Origin: Lachnospiraceae bacterium
Lineage (GTDB): Bacteria; Bacillota_A; Clostridia; Lachnospirales; Lachnospiraceae
Length of the DNA stretch: 25,170 nucleotides
Assembly: GCA_009911175.1 (NCBI GenBank)
Contig: QXWX01000097.1
Location: forward strand, 1 to 25,170
Direction: 5' to 3'
In this document: positions 14,950 through 23,882 of the stretch, piece by piece
Numbering within the stretch: the first letter of the stretch is position 1
Layout: each line of letters opens with the position of its first letter
The notes under the pieces: model-generated
Databases searched by the model: none
What the model was told of the DNA's origin: nothing
The model's input: the letters and a program-made list of their open reading frames with translations, nothing else
Translations under genes and position numbers: made by a program

Positions 14950-17157
14950 ATGATGAAAAAAGTATCGGTTATCATTCCGATGTATAATTCGGAAAAATAT
15001 ATCAGACAGTGTCTGGATTCCGTACTCAGGCAGACATTCCGGGATATGGAGATCATCGTGATCGACGACGGTTCCACGGATCGGGGGCCAAAGATCTGTG
15101 AAGAGCTGGGGCGGACGGACGACAGGATCCGGCTGCGCCGCCGGGAGAACGGAGGCGTTTCTGCGGCAAGAAATTATGGGATTGAGACAGCGGGGGGAGA
15201 ATATCTTTTTTTCCTGGACAGTGACGACGTGATCCATCCGCTCCTGATAGAGAACATGGTCCGGCAGGCAAAAGAGCGGCAGGCGGATCTGGTGTTCTGC
15301 GGTTACAGGAAGCTGGAGGCGCGGAAACTGGATGCGGTATTGGATACGGCATGGCCGGCGGAGGTGCCAGAGACGGCATGGGAGGCAGAGACATTGGCGG
15401 CAGACTGGAAGAAAGATATACGTGTCCGGTTTGAGACGGCAGAGGGAAAAGACGCGGAGAATTGGTTCCATATCCAATATGTGAATCAGCTGTCAGGGAT
15501 CGGTGGGAAGCTGCTGCGAAGATCTGCCATCGGAGATCTTCGGTTTGACAGGCGCCTGACAAATGGAGAGGACACCCTGTTTTTGTACTACTTTATCCGA
15601 AATCAGATCCGGACTGCCTATCTGCGGAAGGACTGGTACTATTACAGGATCCATCCGGAGAGTGTGACACAGTCTTCAGCGACGCGAAGGGGAAAGCGAT
15701 ATTTTGAAAGCAGCAGAAGGATCCGTGACGAAGAATACAAAAGAGGGAATACGGATTTTGCGCTGACCTGGGAACGGTTTGGTATCGGGCAGATCGAGAA
15801 AAACTATGAGATGCTGAAAAATGCAGGGGATCAAAAGGGCTGCAGAAGCTTGAGAGAGCTTGCGGCCAAAGAGAGAAGGCATCCCATGTTCCAGCAGCTT
15901 GCCCTAAGTGAAAAGCTGCTGTATGACCTGTGCTTCTTTTGCCATTCCATCTTTGTCCCGGTCAACCGCCAGGTGCCCGGGCTGCTGAAATGGAAGGAGG
16001 CATTTACGATGGGAAAAAGGCATTCGGATATTGGGATCATTACGTTCCATTGTTCCAATAATTATGGCGCGATGCTGCAGGCTTATGGTTTGAAAACCTT
16101 TCTGCGCAGAAATGGGAAACAGACGGATATCGTCCGTTATGAGCCATTTTATATGACCGGCAGGCATTGGTGGATCCCTTATACGCCGATCAAGGGACTG
16201 AAAGGACGGATATGGGGAATGTTCAATATGTGGAATGAGTTCAGGATCCATCTGCAGTCAAAGGAGGACTTTTCCAGGCGGCTGAGTAATATGAACTATT
16301 TCAGATATAAGTACCTGGTAGATAAAAAGCAGAGAAAGGTCTTATCCTTAGCAGGCCTGAAAAGGCTGAAATATCCATATTATGTGGTGGGAAGCGACCA
16401 GATCTGGAATCCGGATATTACCTGCGGGCTTCGCAAAGCATATTTCGGCGCTTTTGATAATAAATGGAAGAAGAAAGTCATTTCCTATGCGGCCAGCTTT
16501 GGCGGGGCGGAGCTTGCACGGCGTCATGACAAGGAATTTGCGAAACTGGTCCGCCATCTGGATGCCGTATCTGTCCGGGAGGAAGCTGCAGTCCCGTATG
16601 TGGAAAGGCTTTATGGAAAAGAAGTGACAGCCGTTCTGGATCCGGTATTCTTCCTGAAAAAGGAGTCCTGGCAAAAGGTGGAAAGGATTCCGGACAGAGT
16701 GAAGGACAGAAGCTACATTCTGGTTTATGTTACGGAGCCGAATCAGGCAATGTCGGATTATGCGAAGAAGCTCTCCCAAGAAACAGAGCTTCTCGTTATC
16801 GAGGTGCGTGCCGGACAGCTGGGGACCAATGCGGGCTTTGAAGTGGACCACACGGTAGGGCCTGCGGAATTTTTAGGGTATATCCACAAGGCAGAGTATG
16901 TGGTATCCAATTCCTTCCACGCGGTGGCGTTCAGTATGATCTATGAGAAGCGGTTTATTGCGTTTGTACACAGCCGTCTGGGAGCCAGGGTGAGGAATAT
17001 TATCGACATTCACGGACTGCGGGACAGGCTGTGTGAAGAGAAACCGGTGATCGATATCCATGATGAGATAGACTGGGAGAATGTAAGAAAGAGGACGAAG
17101 GAAAGCGTGAGGGCATCCGGTGAGTTCCTGCTGAAACACTTGGAAACCGGAGAATAA
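14950..17157 (+). CDS. GT2 glycosyltransferase fused to polysaccharide pyruvyl transferase
   Basis: 735 residues. Residues 5-340 are a GT2 GT-A glycosyltransferase: VSVIIPMYNSEKY (5-17), DDGSTD (39-44) and DSDD (90-93). From residue 354 the protein is a complete polysaccharide pyruvyl transferase-like domain: DIGIITFHCSNNYGAMLQAY, VVGSDQIWNP, ISYAASFGG, SVREE and VSNSFHAVAF, the usual order. The frame opens at a TTG (14935), but GGAG at 14937-14940 lies nine bases before ATG 14950, so I start there. At the join, AAGGAGG (15994-16000) and ATG 16009 look like a normal gene start, giving a possible 382-residue stand-alone transferase. The enzyme would add a sugar and a pyruvate ketal to a surface glycan. 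It is followed 11 bases later by the Fe-S gene. A fused pair is unusual; a frame error is possible but not needed. Confidence 0.85.
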   Translation: MMKKVSVIIPMYNSEKYIRQCLDSVLRQTFRDMEIIVIDDGSTDRGPKICEELGRTDDRIRLRRRENGGVSAARNYGIETAGGEYLFFLDSDDVIHPLLIENMVRQAKERQADLVFCGYRKLEARKLDAVLDTAWPAEVPETAWEAETLAADWKKDIRVRFETAEGKDAENWFHIQYVNQLSGIGGKLLRRSAIGDLRFDRRLTNGEDTLFLYYFIRNQIRTAYLRKDWYYYRIHPESVTQSSATRRGKRYFESSRRIRDEEYKRGNTDFALTWERFGIGQIEKNYEMLKNAGDQKGCRSLRELAAKERRHPMFQQLALSEKLLYDLCFFCHSIFVPVNRQVPGLLKWKEAFTMGKRHSDIGIITFHCSNNYGAMLQAYGLKTFLRRNGKQTDIVRYEPFYMTGRHWWIPYTPIKGLKGRIWGMFNMWNEFRIHLQSKEDFSRRLSNMNYFRYKYLVDKKQRKVLSLAGLKRLKYPYYVVGSDQIWNPDITCGLRKAYFGAFDNKWKKKVISYAASFGGAELARRHDKEFAKLVRHLDAVSVREEAAVPYVERLYGKEVTAVLDPVFFLKKESWQKVERIPDRVKDRSYILVYVTEPNQAMSDYAKKLSQETELLVIEVRAGQLGTNAGFEVDHTVGPAEFLGYIHKAEYVVSNSFHAVAFSMIYEKRFIAFVHSRLGARVRNIIDIHGLRDRLCEEKPVIDIHDEIDWENVRKRTKESVRASGEFLLKHLETGE
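15994..16011 (+). promoter_or_regulatory. Internal ribosome binding site and start codon at the fusion junction
   Basis: AAGGAGG (15994-16000), eight bases of spacer and ATG (16009-16011) lie in frame inside the fusion gene, exactly where the pyruvyl transferase domain begins (MGKRHSDIGI). The spacing equals that of ordinary starts elsewhere in the window, such as 3867. Internal initiation would yield a free pyruvyl transferase next to the full fusion. Confidence 0.6.
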
Positions 17158-17168
17158 AAGGTGCGGAT

Positions 17169-18293
17169 ATGAAAAAATTATATGTGAAAAAGAAGGAATG
17201 CTGCGGCTGCGGCGCATGTGTAGATGTCTGTCGGAAGGATGCGGTTCGGATGGTCATTGACCGGGAAGGCTTCCGCTATCCGAAGATTGACGGGGGATTA
17301 TGCGTGGACTGCGGGCGATGTGAGGATGTATGCCCCATCAAAAAGCAGAGTCCGAAAAAAGAGGCATCCCGGCAGTATTTTGCTGTACAGGCAAAGGATG
17401 AGAACGTACGGTATGCCAGTTCCTCCGGCGGAATGTTCCCAATCCTTGCGGAATATGTATTTCGGCAGCAGGGCGTTGTTTACGGCGCTGCCTATGATAA
17501 AAACATGAGAGTGGTACACAGGGAAATTTGCGGCAGGGAAGAGCTGGATTCGGTGAAGAGGACCAAATATGTCCAGAGCAGTATGAAGGGAATCTACCGA
17601 AAGATCGAGACCCAGCTGAAGAAGGAGCAGTGGGTACTGTTTTGCGGAACGCCCTGCCAGGCGGAAGGCTTAAGGCTTTATCTGAAACAACCGTATCCAA
17701 AACTGATCCTGGCGGATCTGGTCTGCTATGGAGTGCCTTCCCCGGGAATCTGGGGAGATTACGTGAAGCACCTGGAGGGGAAGCGCGGCGGAAAAATGAC
17801 AGATTTTTCATTCCGGGATAAAAGGATGCGCGACAGCGGGCATACCTGTGCCTATGTGATCGACGGACAGGAGTATTTCGGCTCCCTATATGCGGATGAA
17901 TATTGCAGGATGTACTTTACCAATCATATCCTGCGTCCGTCCTGCCATGACTGTAAATTCTGCACGGTGGAGAGGAACAGTGACATTACGATTGGGGACT
18001 TCTGGGGGATTGAGAAGGTGAAGCCGGAGATCGACGACGGTATGGGAACCTCGCTGGTCATCCTCCATACGGAGAAGGCCCGGGACATATGGGAAGCAGT
18101 CCGGGATGAGGTTTCCTGGTTTGCCTGTGAGGAGAGGGATGCGCTCCAGCCGCGGCTGACAGATCCGACAGAGGCAGCGAAAAGCAGAGGTTTGTTTATG
18201 ACCTCTTACAGGATGCTGTCATTTTCACAGCTTCTGAGACTTCATAAGGTGCTTGCGTTAGGCAGAGCATTGTTAAAGAAGCTGAAGAAATAG
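17169..18293 (+). CDS. Fe-S protein, coenzyme F420 hydrogenase/dehydrogenase beta-subunit family
   Basis: 374 residues. The N-terminus holds two 4Fe-4S ferredoxin motifs, C11-C14-C17-C21 and C45-C48-C51-C55-P. Then comes the FrhB/FdhB-like domain: SSGGMFPILA, YVQSSMKGIY, LFCGTPCQAEGL, VCYGVPSPGIW, and near the C-terminal third CHDCKFC followed by DITIGDFWGIEK. AAAGGTG precedes ATG 17169. Members of this family are often paired with polysaccharide pyruvyl transferases in surface glycan loci of bacteria that do not make F420. There the substrate is unknown, and a flavin-dependent reduction of a sugar or lipid carrier intermediate has been the usual guess. It follows the transferase gene by 11 bases, so it is co-transcribed and probably acts in the same modification. 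Confidence 0.85.
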   Translation: MKKLYVKKKECCGCGACVDVCRKDAVRMVIDREGFRYPKIDGGLCVDCGRCEDVCPIKKQSPKKEASRQYFAVQAKDENVRYASSSGGMFPILAEYVFRQQGVVYGAAYDKNMRVVHREICGREELDSVKRTKYVQSSMKGIYRKIETQLKKEQWVLFCGTPCQAEGLRLYLKQPYPKLILADLVCYGVPSPGIWGDYVKHLEGKRGGKMTDFSFRDKRMRDSGHTCAYVIDGQEYFGSLYADEYCRMYFTNHILRPSCHDCKFCTVERNSDITIGDFWGIEKVKPEIDDGMGTSLVILHTEKARDIWEAVRDEVSWFACEERDALQPRLTDPTEAAKSRGLFMTSYRMLSFSQLLRLHKVLALGRALLKKLKK

Positions 18294-18389
18294 ATATCGC
18301 TGTGGAAGAATGGAGCAGCTGTGCAATGGCAGAACTTAAATGGTAACTGTTCGAAGCAGGATACCTTGATGAATCAAAGGGGAAATGAT

Positions 18390-20093
18390 ATGGCGGAAAT
18401 GTTCAGATATTTGACAGGAATTTTGGACACAAGAGAGCAGAAGATATGGAAGGTATATGCGGTTTTCAGTTTGATCAGCCCGATTGTAGATATTTTCAGC
18501 TTTTCTGTGATTATTTATATCATCAATATTGTAGTGCGTGAAAACGGAGCGGATCCGAAGCTGACTGCATTTACCTTTTTTATGGTGCTTGTGTCCATAT
18601 TAAAATGCCTTTTTGAATTGTATAAGAGCAAGATTGCGAATCGATTTGTGTATGACGGCGCGCAGAAGCTGTCTATGAAGATTTATGAACTGCTGATCAA
18701 AGAGGAGTTGATGGAGCACAATAAGAAGAGTGCCATCCAGGCGATGAATATTGTGCGCAATGATACGACAAACTGTATCCAGATCATTACAGACTTCATT
18801 GAAGCCGTGATCAATGGGATTACCATGGCGGGATTTGCGGCGGTGCTGATCTATGTCTCCAGGTGGATCGGGATCGCAAGCTGTGTGATCCTTCTGCTCC
18901 TTATGGCTCTGATTTTTTTTCGGACTCGAAAGAGGATGCAGGATTACGGGGAAAAGAGCAGGGCCTGTTCGATTAAGGCAAACTCCCAGATCACCATAGC
19001 CTACGGTTCATTTAAGGAAATGAAGATCGATGATCGATCTGCCTTTGTACTGAGCAAATATGAGGACGCGAGCCAGGCATTTGCACAGGTCCAGGGGGAA
19101 TTCAAGTATAAGATCAGCAGTATCGCGGTGATTCTGCAGAATTCTATTATGGCGGCTATGTTTGTGATCCTTGCGGTGATCCTGGTGTTTGGGACGAACC
19201 TTGCGGCGATCCTGGCGCCCATGGTGGTGTATATCACGGCATTGGTCCGTATGTTGCCGATGGCATACAACATCCTGAACGGAATGAATAAGATCGAATT
19301 TGCGAAAAAGCCTTATGAGGCTGTGAAAGAAGCAATGGCGGATTACACCCGGATGAAGGAAGAGGAAGAACGCTCTGAAGCGGTTCGGCAGAAAAAGCTG
19401 ACCCTTCAAAAGGGGGTTTCTGTCAGAAACCTGACCTTTGGATATACTGACAGGGCGCAGATATTTCAGGATGCTTCGATAGATATACCGGTGGGGTGCT
19501 CCATTGCGGTGATCGGAGCATCGGGCGCGGGAAAAACGACCTTTGTGGACCTGCTTCTGGGCCTTTTGAAGCCCCAGGGCGGCCATGTCTTTTTTGACGA
19601 TTATGATATCGTGACCCAGTCGGACGAGGAAGGGCCGTGTAAGGCCAGCATGGGAGAAATGGTCAGCTACATTCCGCAGACGGTTTATCTGAACGGGGAG
19701 ACGATACGGAATAACGTGGCCTTTTTTGAAGAGGAAGAGGAGATTGATGACGCGCGGGTGATTGAGTGTCTCAAATGTGCCCAGATCTGGGAGGATGTTC
19801 AGAACATGGAGGATGGGGTACATACTTTGATCGGCGCCAATGGAATCACTCTGTCCGGAGGGCAGAGGCAGAGGATTGCGCTGGCAAGGGCGCTGTATAA
19901 GGATTTTGAGCTTCTGGTTATGGATGAGGCTACGGCCGCGCTGGACATGGAGACGGAAAAGGCAGTCATTGATTCCATTCGCCAGATCAAGGAGAATAAG
20001 ACGCTGATCATGGTGACCCACCACATGAGTTTGGCAAATGAATGTGACGTGGTGTACCGGATCGAAGATAAGAAAATTGTGCAGGTAAGATGA
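18390..20093 (+). CDS. ABC exporter, fused membrane and ATPase domains (PglK/MsbA type)
   Basis: 567 residues from ATG 18390, chosen because AAAGGGGA (18376-18383) lies six bases upstream; the frame is open further to a GTG at 18321. About six membrane helices in residues 20-300 form a type IV exporter domain. The ATPase domain has Walker A GASGAGKTT (376-384), Q-loop Q430, signature LSGGQ (488-492), Walker B LLVMDEA (508-514, E513) and switch VTHH (H544). All ATP-site residues are present, so it should be active as a homodimer. Length and neighbours (GT2 enzymes, pyruvyl transferase) fit flipping a lipid-linked oligosaccharide, as PglK (similar size) does. A lipid or peptide exporter cannot be excluded. 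Confidence 0.85.
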   Translation: MAEMFRYLTGILDTREQKIWKVYAVFSLISPIVDIFSFSVIIYIINIVVRENGADPKLTAFTFFMVLVSILKCLFELYKSKIANRFVYDGAQKLSMKIYELLIKEELMEHNKKSAIQAMNIVRNDTTNCIQIITDFIEAVINGITMAGFAAVLIYVSRWIGIASCVILLLLMALIFFRTRKRMQDYGEKSRACSIKANSQITIAYGSFKEMKIDDRSAFVLSKYEDASQAFAQVQGEFKYKISSIAVILQNSIMAAMFVILAVILVFGTNLAAILAPMVVYITALVRMLPMAYNILNGMNKIEFAKKPYEAVKEAMADYTRMKEEEERSEAVRQKKLTLQKGVSVRNLTFGYTDRAQIFQDASIDIPVGCSIAVIGASGAGKTTFVDLLLGLLKPQGGHVFFDDYDIVTQSDEEGPCKASMGEMVSYIPQTVYLNGETIRNNVAFFEEEEEIDDARVIECLKCAQIWEDVQNMEDGVHTLIGANGITLSGGQRQRIALARALYKDFELLVMDEATAALDMETEKAVIDSIRQIKENKTLIMVTHHMSLANECDVVYRIEDKKIVQVR

Positions 20094-20155
20094 TTGGAAA
20101 TAATATGCAGAAGCGTTGTTTGCGGCGGTGATTCTGTATATAGAAGGAGGGGCGG

Positions 20156-21163
20156 ATGGATCAGAAGCAATATGAATACAACGCAGGCCGGGTATCCATA
20201 GTGACTCCGGTCTACAACGGGGAGACGCATTTGGCAAAAATGTTGGATTCCGTGCTGGCTCAGACTTACCCGGATGTGGAGATGATCCTCGTGGATGACG
20301 GTTCAGCGGACGGTACGGTCAGAGCAGCGCAAAATTATAGTGAGAAATTTGAGGAAAAAGGGTATGGATACCGGATCGTCCGGGCGGAGCATAAAAATGC
20401 GTCCGCGGCGATCAACCAAGGGCTGCCCTTTGTGTCGGGGGAATATCTGATCTGGCCGGACAGCGACGACTATCTGGAACCGGAATCCATCCGGCGCAGG
20501 GTAGATTTTCTGCGGCAGCATCCGCAGTATGCGTGCGTCCGGTCGCTGTCCTATTACTTTGACGAGGAGACAGGGACAAGAAGCGAAAAGGCGGACGAGC
20601 AAAGAGGAGACCTGAAAAAGCTGGATCTGTTTTGGGACATTTTAGAATCCAAAACCTTTGTCTGCTGCGGATGCTATATGCTGCGGACGAAGGCATTTTT
20701 TGAGGTGTACCCGAAGCGGCGGATACCGGAATATGATGTGGGGCAGAATTTTCAGATGCTGCTGCCGTTTATGTACCGGCATCAGTGCCCTACGATTGAA
20801 GAGGAGCTGTATGGGGTTGCGGTCAGGGAGGGCAGTCATTCCAGGACGGTATTGACCCAGGCGCAGGAAGAGAAAAAGTACAGGGATTATGAAAAGCTGG
20901 TGGATGAGATCGCGGAAAACTGCGGGATCACGGACCGGGAATCGAGAGAACGGATCCTCTGCTGGAAGGCAAGGCGCAGATATCAGATCGCCCTCAAGTA
21001 CGGCCGCAAAAAGGCTGCGGCCAATGCGCTGGTCTGGCTGCACAGGTGCGGCGGATTCCGTGTCAGCGAAGCGCTCAAGGAGATCATCTGGCTCTATTTT
21101 GTGAATGGCTGGGTGGAAGAGAAGATTTATCCCATATACCAGAAAATCACCAGCAGGAAATGA
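20156..21163 (+). CDS. GT2 family glycosyltransferase
   Basis: 335 residues. VSIVTPVYNG (13-22), VDDGSADG (46-53) and DSDDYLEP (102-109) mark a GT-A inverting glycosyltransferase. AAGGAGG (20144-20150) is five bases before ATG 20156. The C-terminal 140 residues are helical and basic (Arg/Lys-rich around 265-285) without a clear membrane helix, as in many peripheral GT2 enzymes. It ends the plus-strand module that starts at 14950 and is probably co-transcribed with the ABC exporter 62 bases upstream. Donor and acceptor unknown. Confidence 0.85.
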   Translation: MDQKQYEYNAGRVSIVTPVYNGETHLAKMLDSVLAQTYPDVEMILVDDGSADGTVRAAQNYSEKFEEKGYGYRIVRAEHKNASAAINQGLPFVSGEYLIWPDSDDYLEPESIRRRVDFLRQHPQYACVRSLSYYFDEETGTRSEKADEQRGDLKKLDLFWDILESKTFVCCGCYMLRTKAFFEVYPKRRIPEYDVGQNFQMLLPFMYRHQCPTIEEELYGVAVREGSHSRTVLTQAQEEKKYRDYEKLVDEIAENCGITDRESRERILCWKARRRYQIALKYGRKKAAANALVWLHRCGGFRVSEALKEIIWLYFVNGWVEEKIYPIYQKITSRK

Positions 21164-21168
21164 TAGGG

Positions 21169-21208
21169 CAGGCAGAGTCCGATGGGTTTTCAAGCATTTC
21201 TCTGCCTG
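21169..21208. other. 9-bp inverted repeat between convergent genes
   Basis: CAGGCAGAG (21169-21177) and CTCTGCCTG (21200-21208) are perfect reverse complements with a 22-base loop, in the 86-base gap between the ends of two convergent GT2 genes. Placement suits a terminator, but neither side has a clear T-run, so it may work only weakly or act as an RNA end-protecting stem. Confidence 0.4.
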
Positions 21209-21249
21209 ATTGATGCAAGATTTTCTGGCATATCGAAGAAGACGATGAT

Positions 21250-22281
21250 TTAGAAATCGTTTCCTTTCAGATGCCTGTAGCTGGCCCGGCAGATCAGATC
21301 TGCCATGCGGTAGCATTTCAGGCGGAAGAAGAAAACTAGGATTTTTCTCGGCAGTATCCCGCTTTTCAGGTTATACTTCATGGCCTTCCGGTAGATCGCA
21401 TTTTTCTGCATTGCAGCGCACATCCGGCATTTTGTCCGGTAGGATCTGGGGCTTAAGGGGCTGAATACCTCCCAGATCAGGACGTAGGTCAGATTTTCAA
21501 GGCAATAAGATTCGTATGCGGGTTCCAGAAGGGGGAGCATATGGCAGTGCTCTAAAAGCTGCTTTAACTGCCGCAGCAGCCTTGCATGGTTCTTAAGAAG
21601 TCCGGACCGGAAGCCATGGGTCGCGGAGCCCATATGGATATCATAATAGTAAACGGGAATTGAGGTATATGCACAGGAACTGGCCCTGAGCTGGTACTCC
21701 AGATTGAACAGCAGGTCTTCCCCGACGGTCAGGCCGGGAGAGAAGCGGATGGAATACCGGTCGATGATGGATTTTCGGTAGGCCCTTGCACAGGGAGTTC
21801 GGAAATCGGCGCTTCCGCCTGCGTACAGGGGCTGCGGCACAAGGATCCGCCTGATCAGTTCCTGCATTTCTTTCCCCTGAAAGGTCAGGGTACGGACCGG
21901 ATAAGCCGCAGAAGCCTGCCCTGCGATGTGCTTGGAAAAATCAAACAGCAGCAGGTCTTTATCCTGATGGATTTCTTTGGCGATCAGGCTCAAGAAATCT
22001 TTGGAAATGAAATCATCGGAATCAACAAATACGATCCATTCTCCGTGACAATGGTCCAGACCGGTGTTTCGGGCGGAGGAAACGCCCTGATTTTTCTGAT
22101 GGATGACTTTGACGCGGCTGTCCTGCCGGGAATATTCTTCGCATATGGCCGGACTGCTGTCGGTGGATCCGTCGTTGACCAGAAGGATTTCAAAATTATC
22201 ACAGGCAGAATGTAAGATGGAATCGATACAGCGGCGGAGATATTTTTCAGTGTTGTAGACAGGGATTATTATGGAAATCAT
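21250..22281 (-). CDS. GT2 family glycosyltransferase (minus strand)
   Basis: 343 residues from the ATG at 22281. The frame also has an ATG at 22290, but the AAGGA box lies directly against it and is eight bases from the second ATG, so the second start is preferred. ISIIIPVYNTEKYLRRC, NDGSTD (36-41) and VDSDDF (86-91) define a GT-A GT2 enzyme, close in style to capsule and teichoic-type transferases. The C-terminal 100 residues are basic and aromatic, with several Arg/Lys clusters likely to sit on the membrane. It is transcribed opposite to its neighbours from a promoter near 22404-22432. Substrate unknown. Confidence 0.85.
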   Translation of the reverse strand: MISIIIPVYNTEKYLRRCIDSILHSACDNFEILLVNDGSTDSSPAICEEYSRQDSRVKVIHQKNQGVSSARNTGLDHCHGEWIVFVDSDDFISKDFLSLIAKEIHQDKDLLLFDFSKHIAGQASAAYPVRTLTFQGKEMQELIRRILVPQPLYAGGSADFRTPCARAYRKSIIDRYSIRFSPGLTVGEDLLFNLEYQLRASSCAYTSIPVYYYDIHMGSATHGFRSGLLKNHARLLRQLKQLLEHCHMLPLLEPAYESYCLENLTYVLIWEVFSPLSPRSYRTKCRMCAAMQKNAIYRKAMKYNLKSGILPRKILVFFFRLKCYRMADLICRASYRHLKGNDF

Positions 22282-22403
22282 GTTTTTCATCCTTTCGTTT
22301 GGGTGGAGAATGGAAGTTACAGGGCACGCCTGGTCAAGATATGACCTGTAACGAATGAGAATGTGTCATATACTGCGGACAGCATCCTCAGCTTCATATA
22401 TTT

Positions 22404-22432
22404 AATATAATATAGCTGCTGTAAAAAAACAA
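22404..22432 (-). promoter_or_regulatory. Candidate promoter for the minus-strand GT2 gene
   Basis: On the minus strand TTGTTT (plus 22427-22432) and TATATT (plus 22404-22409) are 17 bases apart in an AT-rich intergenic region. RNA would start near 22397 and leave a leader of about 115 bases. The 262-base gap 22291-22552 otherwise holds only weak plus-strand hexamers before the SpoIID-like gene. Confidence 0.4.
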
Positions 22433-22552
22433 TGGTAAGATTACGAACTAAAATCGTAAATAGAAAGAATGAGAAGGCTGTATCAGTAACGGCAGGAATT
22501 CTTTTGTCAAAAAGAGGAACATATTTTATGAGGGGTTCCGGGAAAAGGAGCA

Positions 22553-23875
22553 GTGAATCAATTGGGTACAGATGAAAAAAAAGACGGAAAACAGTTGTCA
22601 CAAAAAGGGACAGGAAAAAAAATCAAATACGGAATTATAGTTTTTATCGTATTGCTTTTGATCGGAGGCTTTGTGGTTACTATGAGGAGAGAGCCGCTGG
22701 ATGAGCCGCCGATTGATAATCCGGATTACAGGATCGTGATCCGGACCAATGAATTTGCGGAGGTGTTCCACCCGGACATGGAGATTTCGGCAGTCGGGGG
22801 AATGACGCTTTATTATGGGGAAGAAAGCCAGGAGGTAGCTGCAGGGGAGATTGAGAAATTTACTCCAGATGATCCGAGATTCGAAGATGGTGAGGATAAG
22901 ATCAGGATCACTGCCAACGATGGAGGGGAGATCACCCTGCACAGTATCCAGAGGGCATATGGAACGCCGTCTTATGCGGGAACTATCGAGCTGCGCCGGA
23001 CAGAGGAAGGGCTGGTAGTGATCAATGAGCTCCCCCTGGAAAAATATTTATGCAAGGTTGTACCCAGTGAAATGCCTTTTTACTATGAACTGGAAGCGCT
23101 GAAGGCCCAGGCAGTCTGTGCGAGAAATTTTGCGTATAAGCAGATCATGGACCCCGGATATCCGGAATATGAGGCAATCCTGGATGACAGCAACGCGCGC
23201 TATCAGGTATATGGAAACTGTCAGGAGGATGCGTTTGTGAATCAGGCGATCGAAGAGACAAAGAATCAGGTCATGCGTTACAAAGGCAGGCTGGTTACAA
23301 CACTTTATTTTTCAACCTCCTGCGGATATACGACAGGACTGGAGGCATGGGGAACAGAAGAGGACGAGGCCAGCCGGTATCTGAAATCCGTAGAGGTAAA
23401 GGGAGACGATGGAGACTATGAGGCAGAGATTCCGTGGTATAGATGGGAGATCCGGATTCCTGTGGAGACATTGTCGAGTCAGGTGAGCTTAAATACGGAG
23501 ACGGACATTGGCACCATTCAGGATATCGAGATCACGAAGACCGGGGACGGCGGGATTGCGCTTGAAGTCAGGATTACCGGCGACAAAGATACGGTAACAG
23601 TGGAAACGGAAAATAAGATCCGGAAGGCTTTGGGCGGTACAGGCGCTGAGGTTGTAAGACAGGACGGATCTGTCGAACCAGGTACAGCAATGCTTCCGAG
23701 CGCATTCTTTACGATTGAAAAGGAGGGGGACGCATTTGCGGTTTCGGGAGGCGGATTTGGACACGGAATCGGAATGAGCCAGAATGGCGCCAATGAGATG
23801 GCAAAGAAAGGGAAGAACTGCGAGGAAATACTGAGTTTGTTCTTTTATGACGTAAAGGTTGAAACGGAGGAATGA
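22553..23875 (+). CDS. SpoIID/LytB-domain membrane protein
   Basis: 440 residues with a charged N-terminus, one membrane anchor (about 25-44) and an outside domain. PLEKYLCKVVPSEMP (161-175) followed by EALKAQAVCARNFAY (181-195) is the SpoIID/LytB core, with E173 at the place of the catalytic Glu of SpoIID lytic transglycosylases. FSTSCGYTTG (253-262) and GGGFGHGIGMSQNGANEMAKKG near the C-terminus complete the family signature. The start is uncertain: AAAGGAG (22544-22550) is only two bases from GTG 22553 and eleven from TTG 22562. A sporulation role is possible in this group, but its place among glycosyltransferases suggests opening the wall or amidase activation during surface glycan assembly. 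That is an inference. Confidence 0.85.
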   Translation: MNQLGTDEKKDGKQLSQKGTGKKIKYGIIVFIVLLLIGGFVVTMRREPLDEPPIDNPDYRIVIRTNEFAEVFHPDMEISAVGGMTLYYGEESQEVAAGEIEKFTPDDPRFEDGEDKIRITANDGGEITLHSIQRAYGTPSYAGTIELRRTEEGLVVINELPLEKYLCKVVPSEMPFYYELEALKAQAVCARNFAYKQIMDPGYPEYEAILDDSNARYQVYGNCQEDAFVNQAIEETKNQVMRYKGRLVTTLYFSTSCGYTTGLEAWGTEEDEASRYLKSVEVKGDDGDYEAEIPWYRWEIRIPVETLSSQVSLNTETDIGTIQDIEITKTGDGGIALEVRITGDKDTVTVETENKIRKALGGTGAEVVRQDGSVEPGTAMLPSAFFTIEKEGDAFAVSGGGFGHGIGMSQNGANEMAKKGKNCEEILSLFFYDVKVETEE

Positions 23876-23882
23876 ATGTAAA

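Noticed and set aside
19008..20237. 409-codon minus-strand frame opposite the ABC exporter
   Set aside because: The plus strand carries every ABC ATPase motif; the antisense frame is His/Arg/Pro-rich and unlike a real protein.
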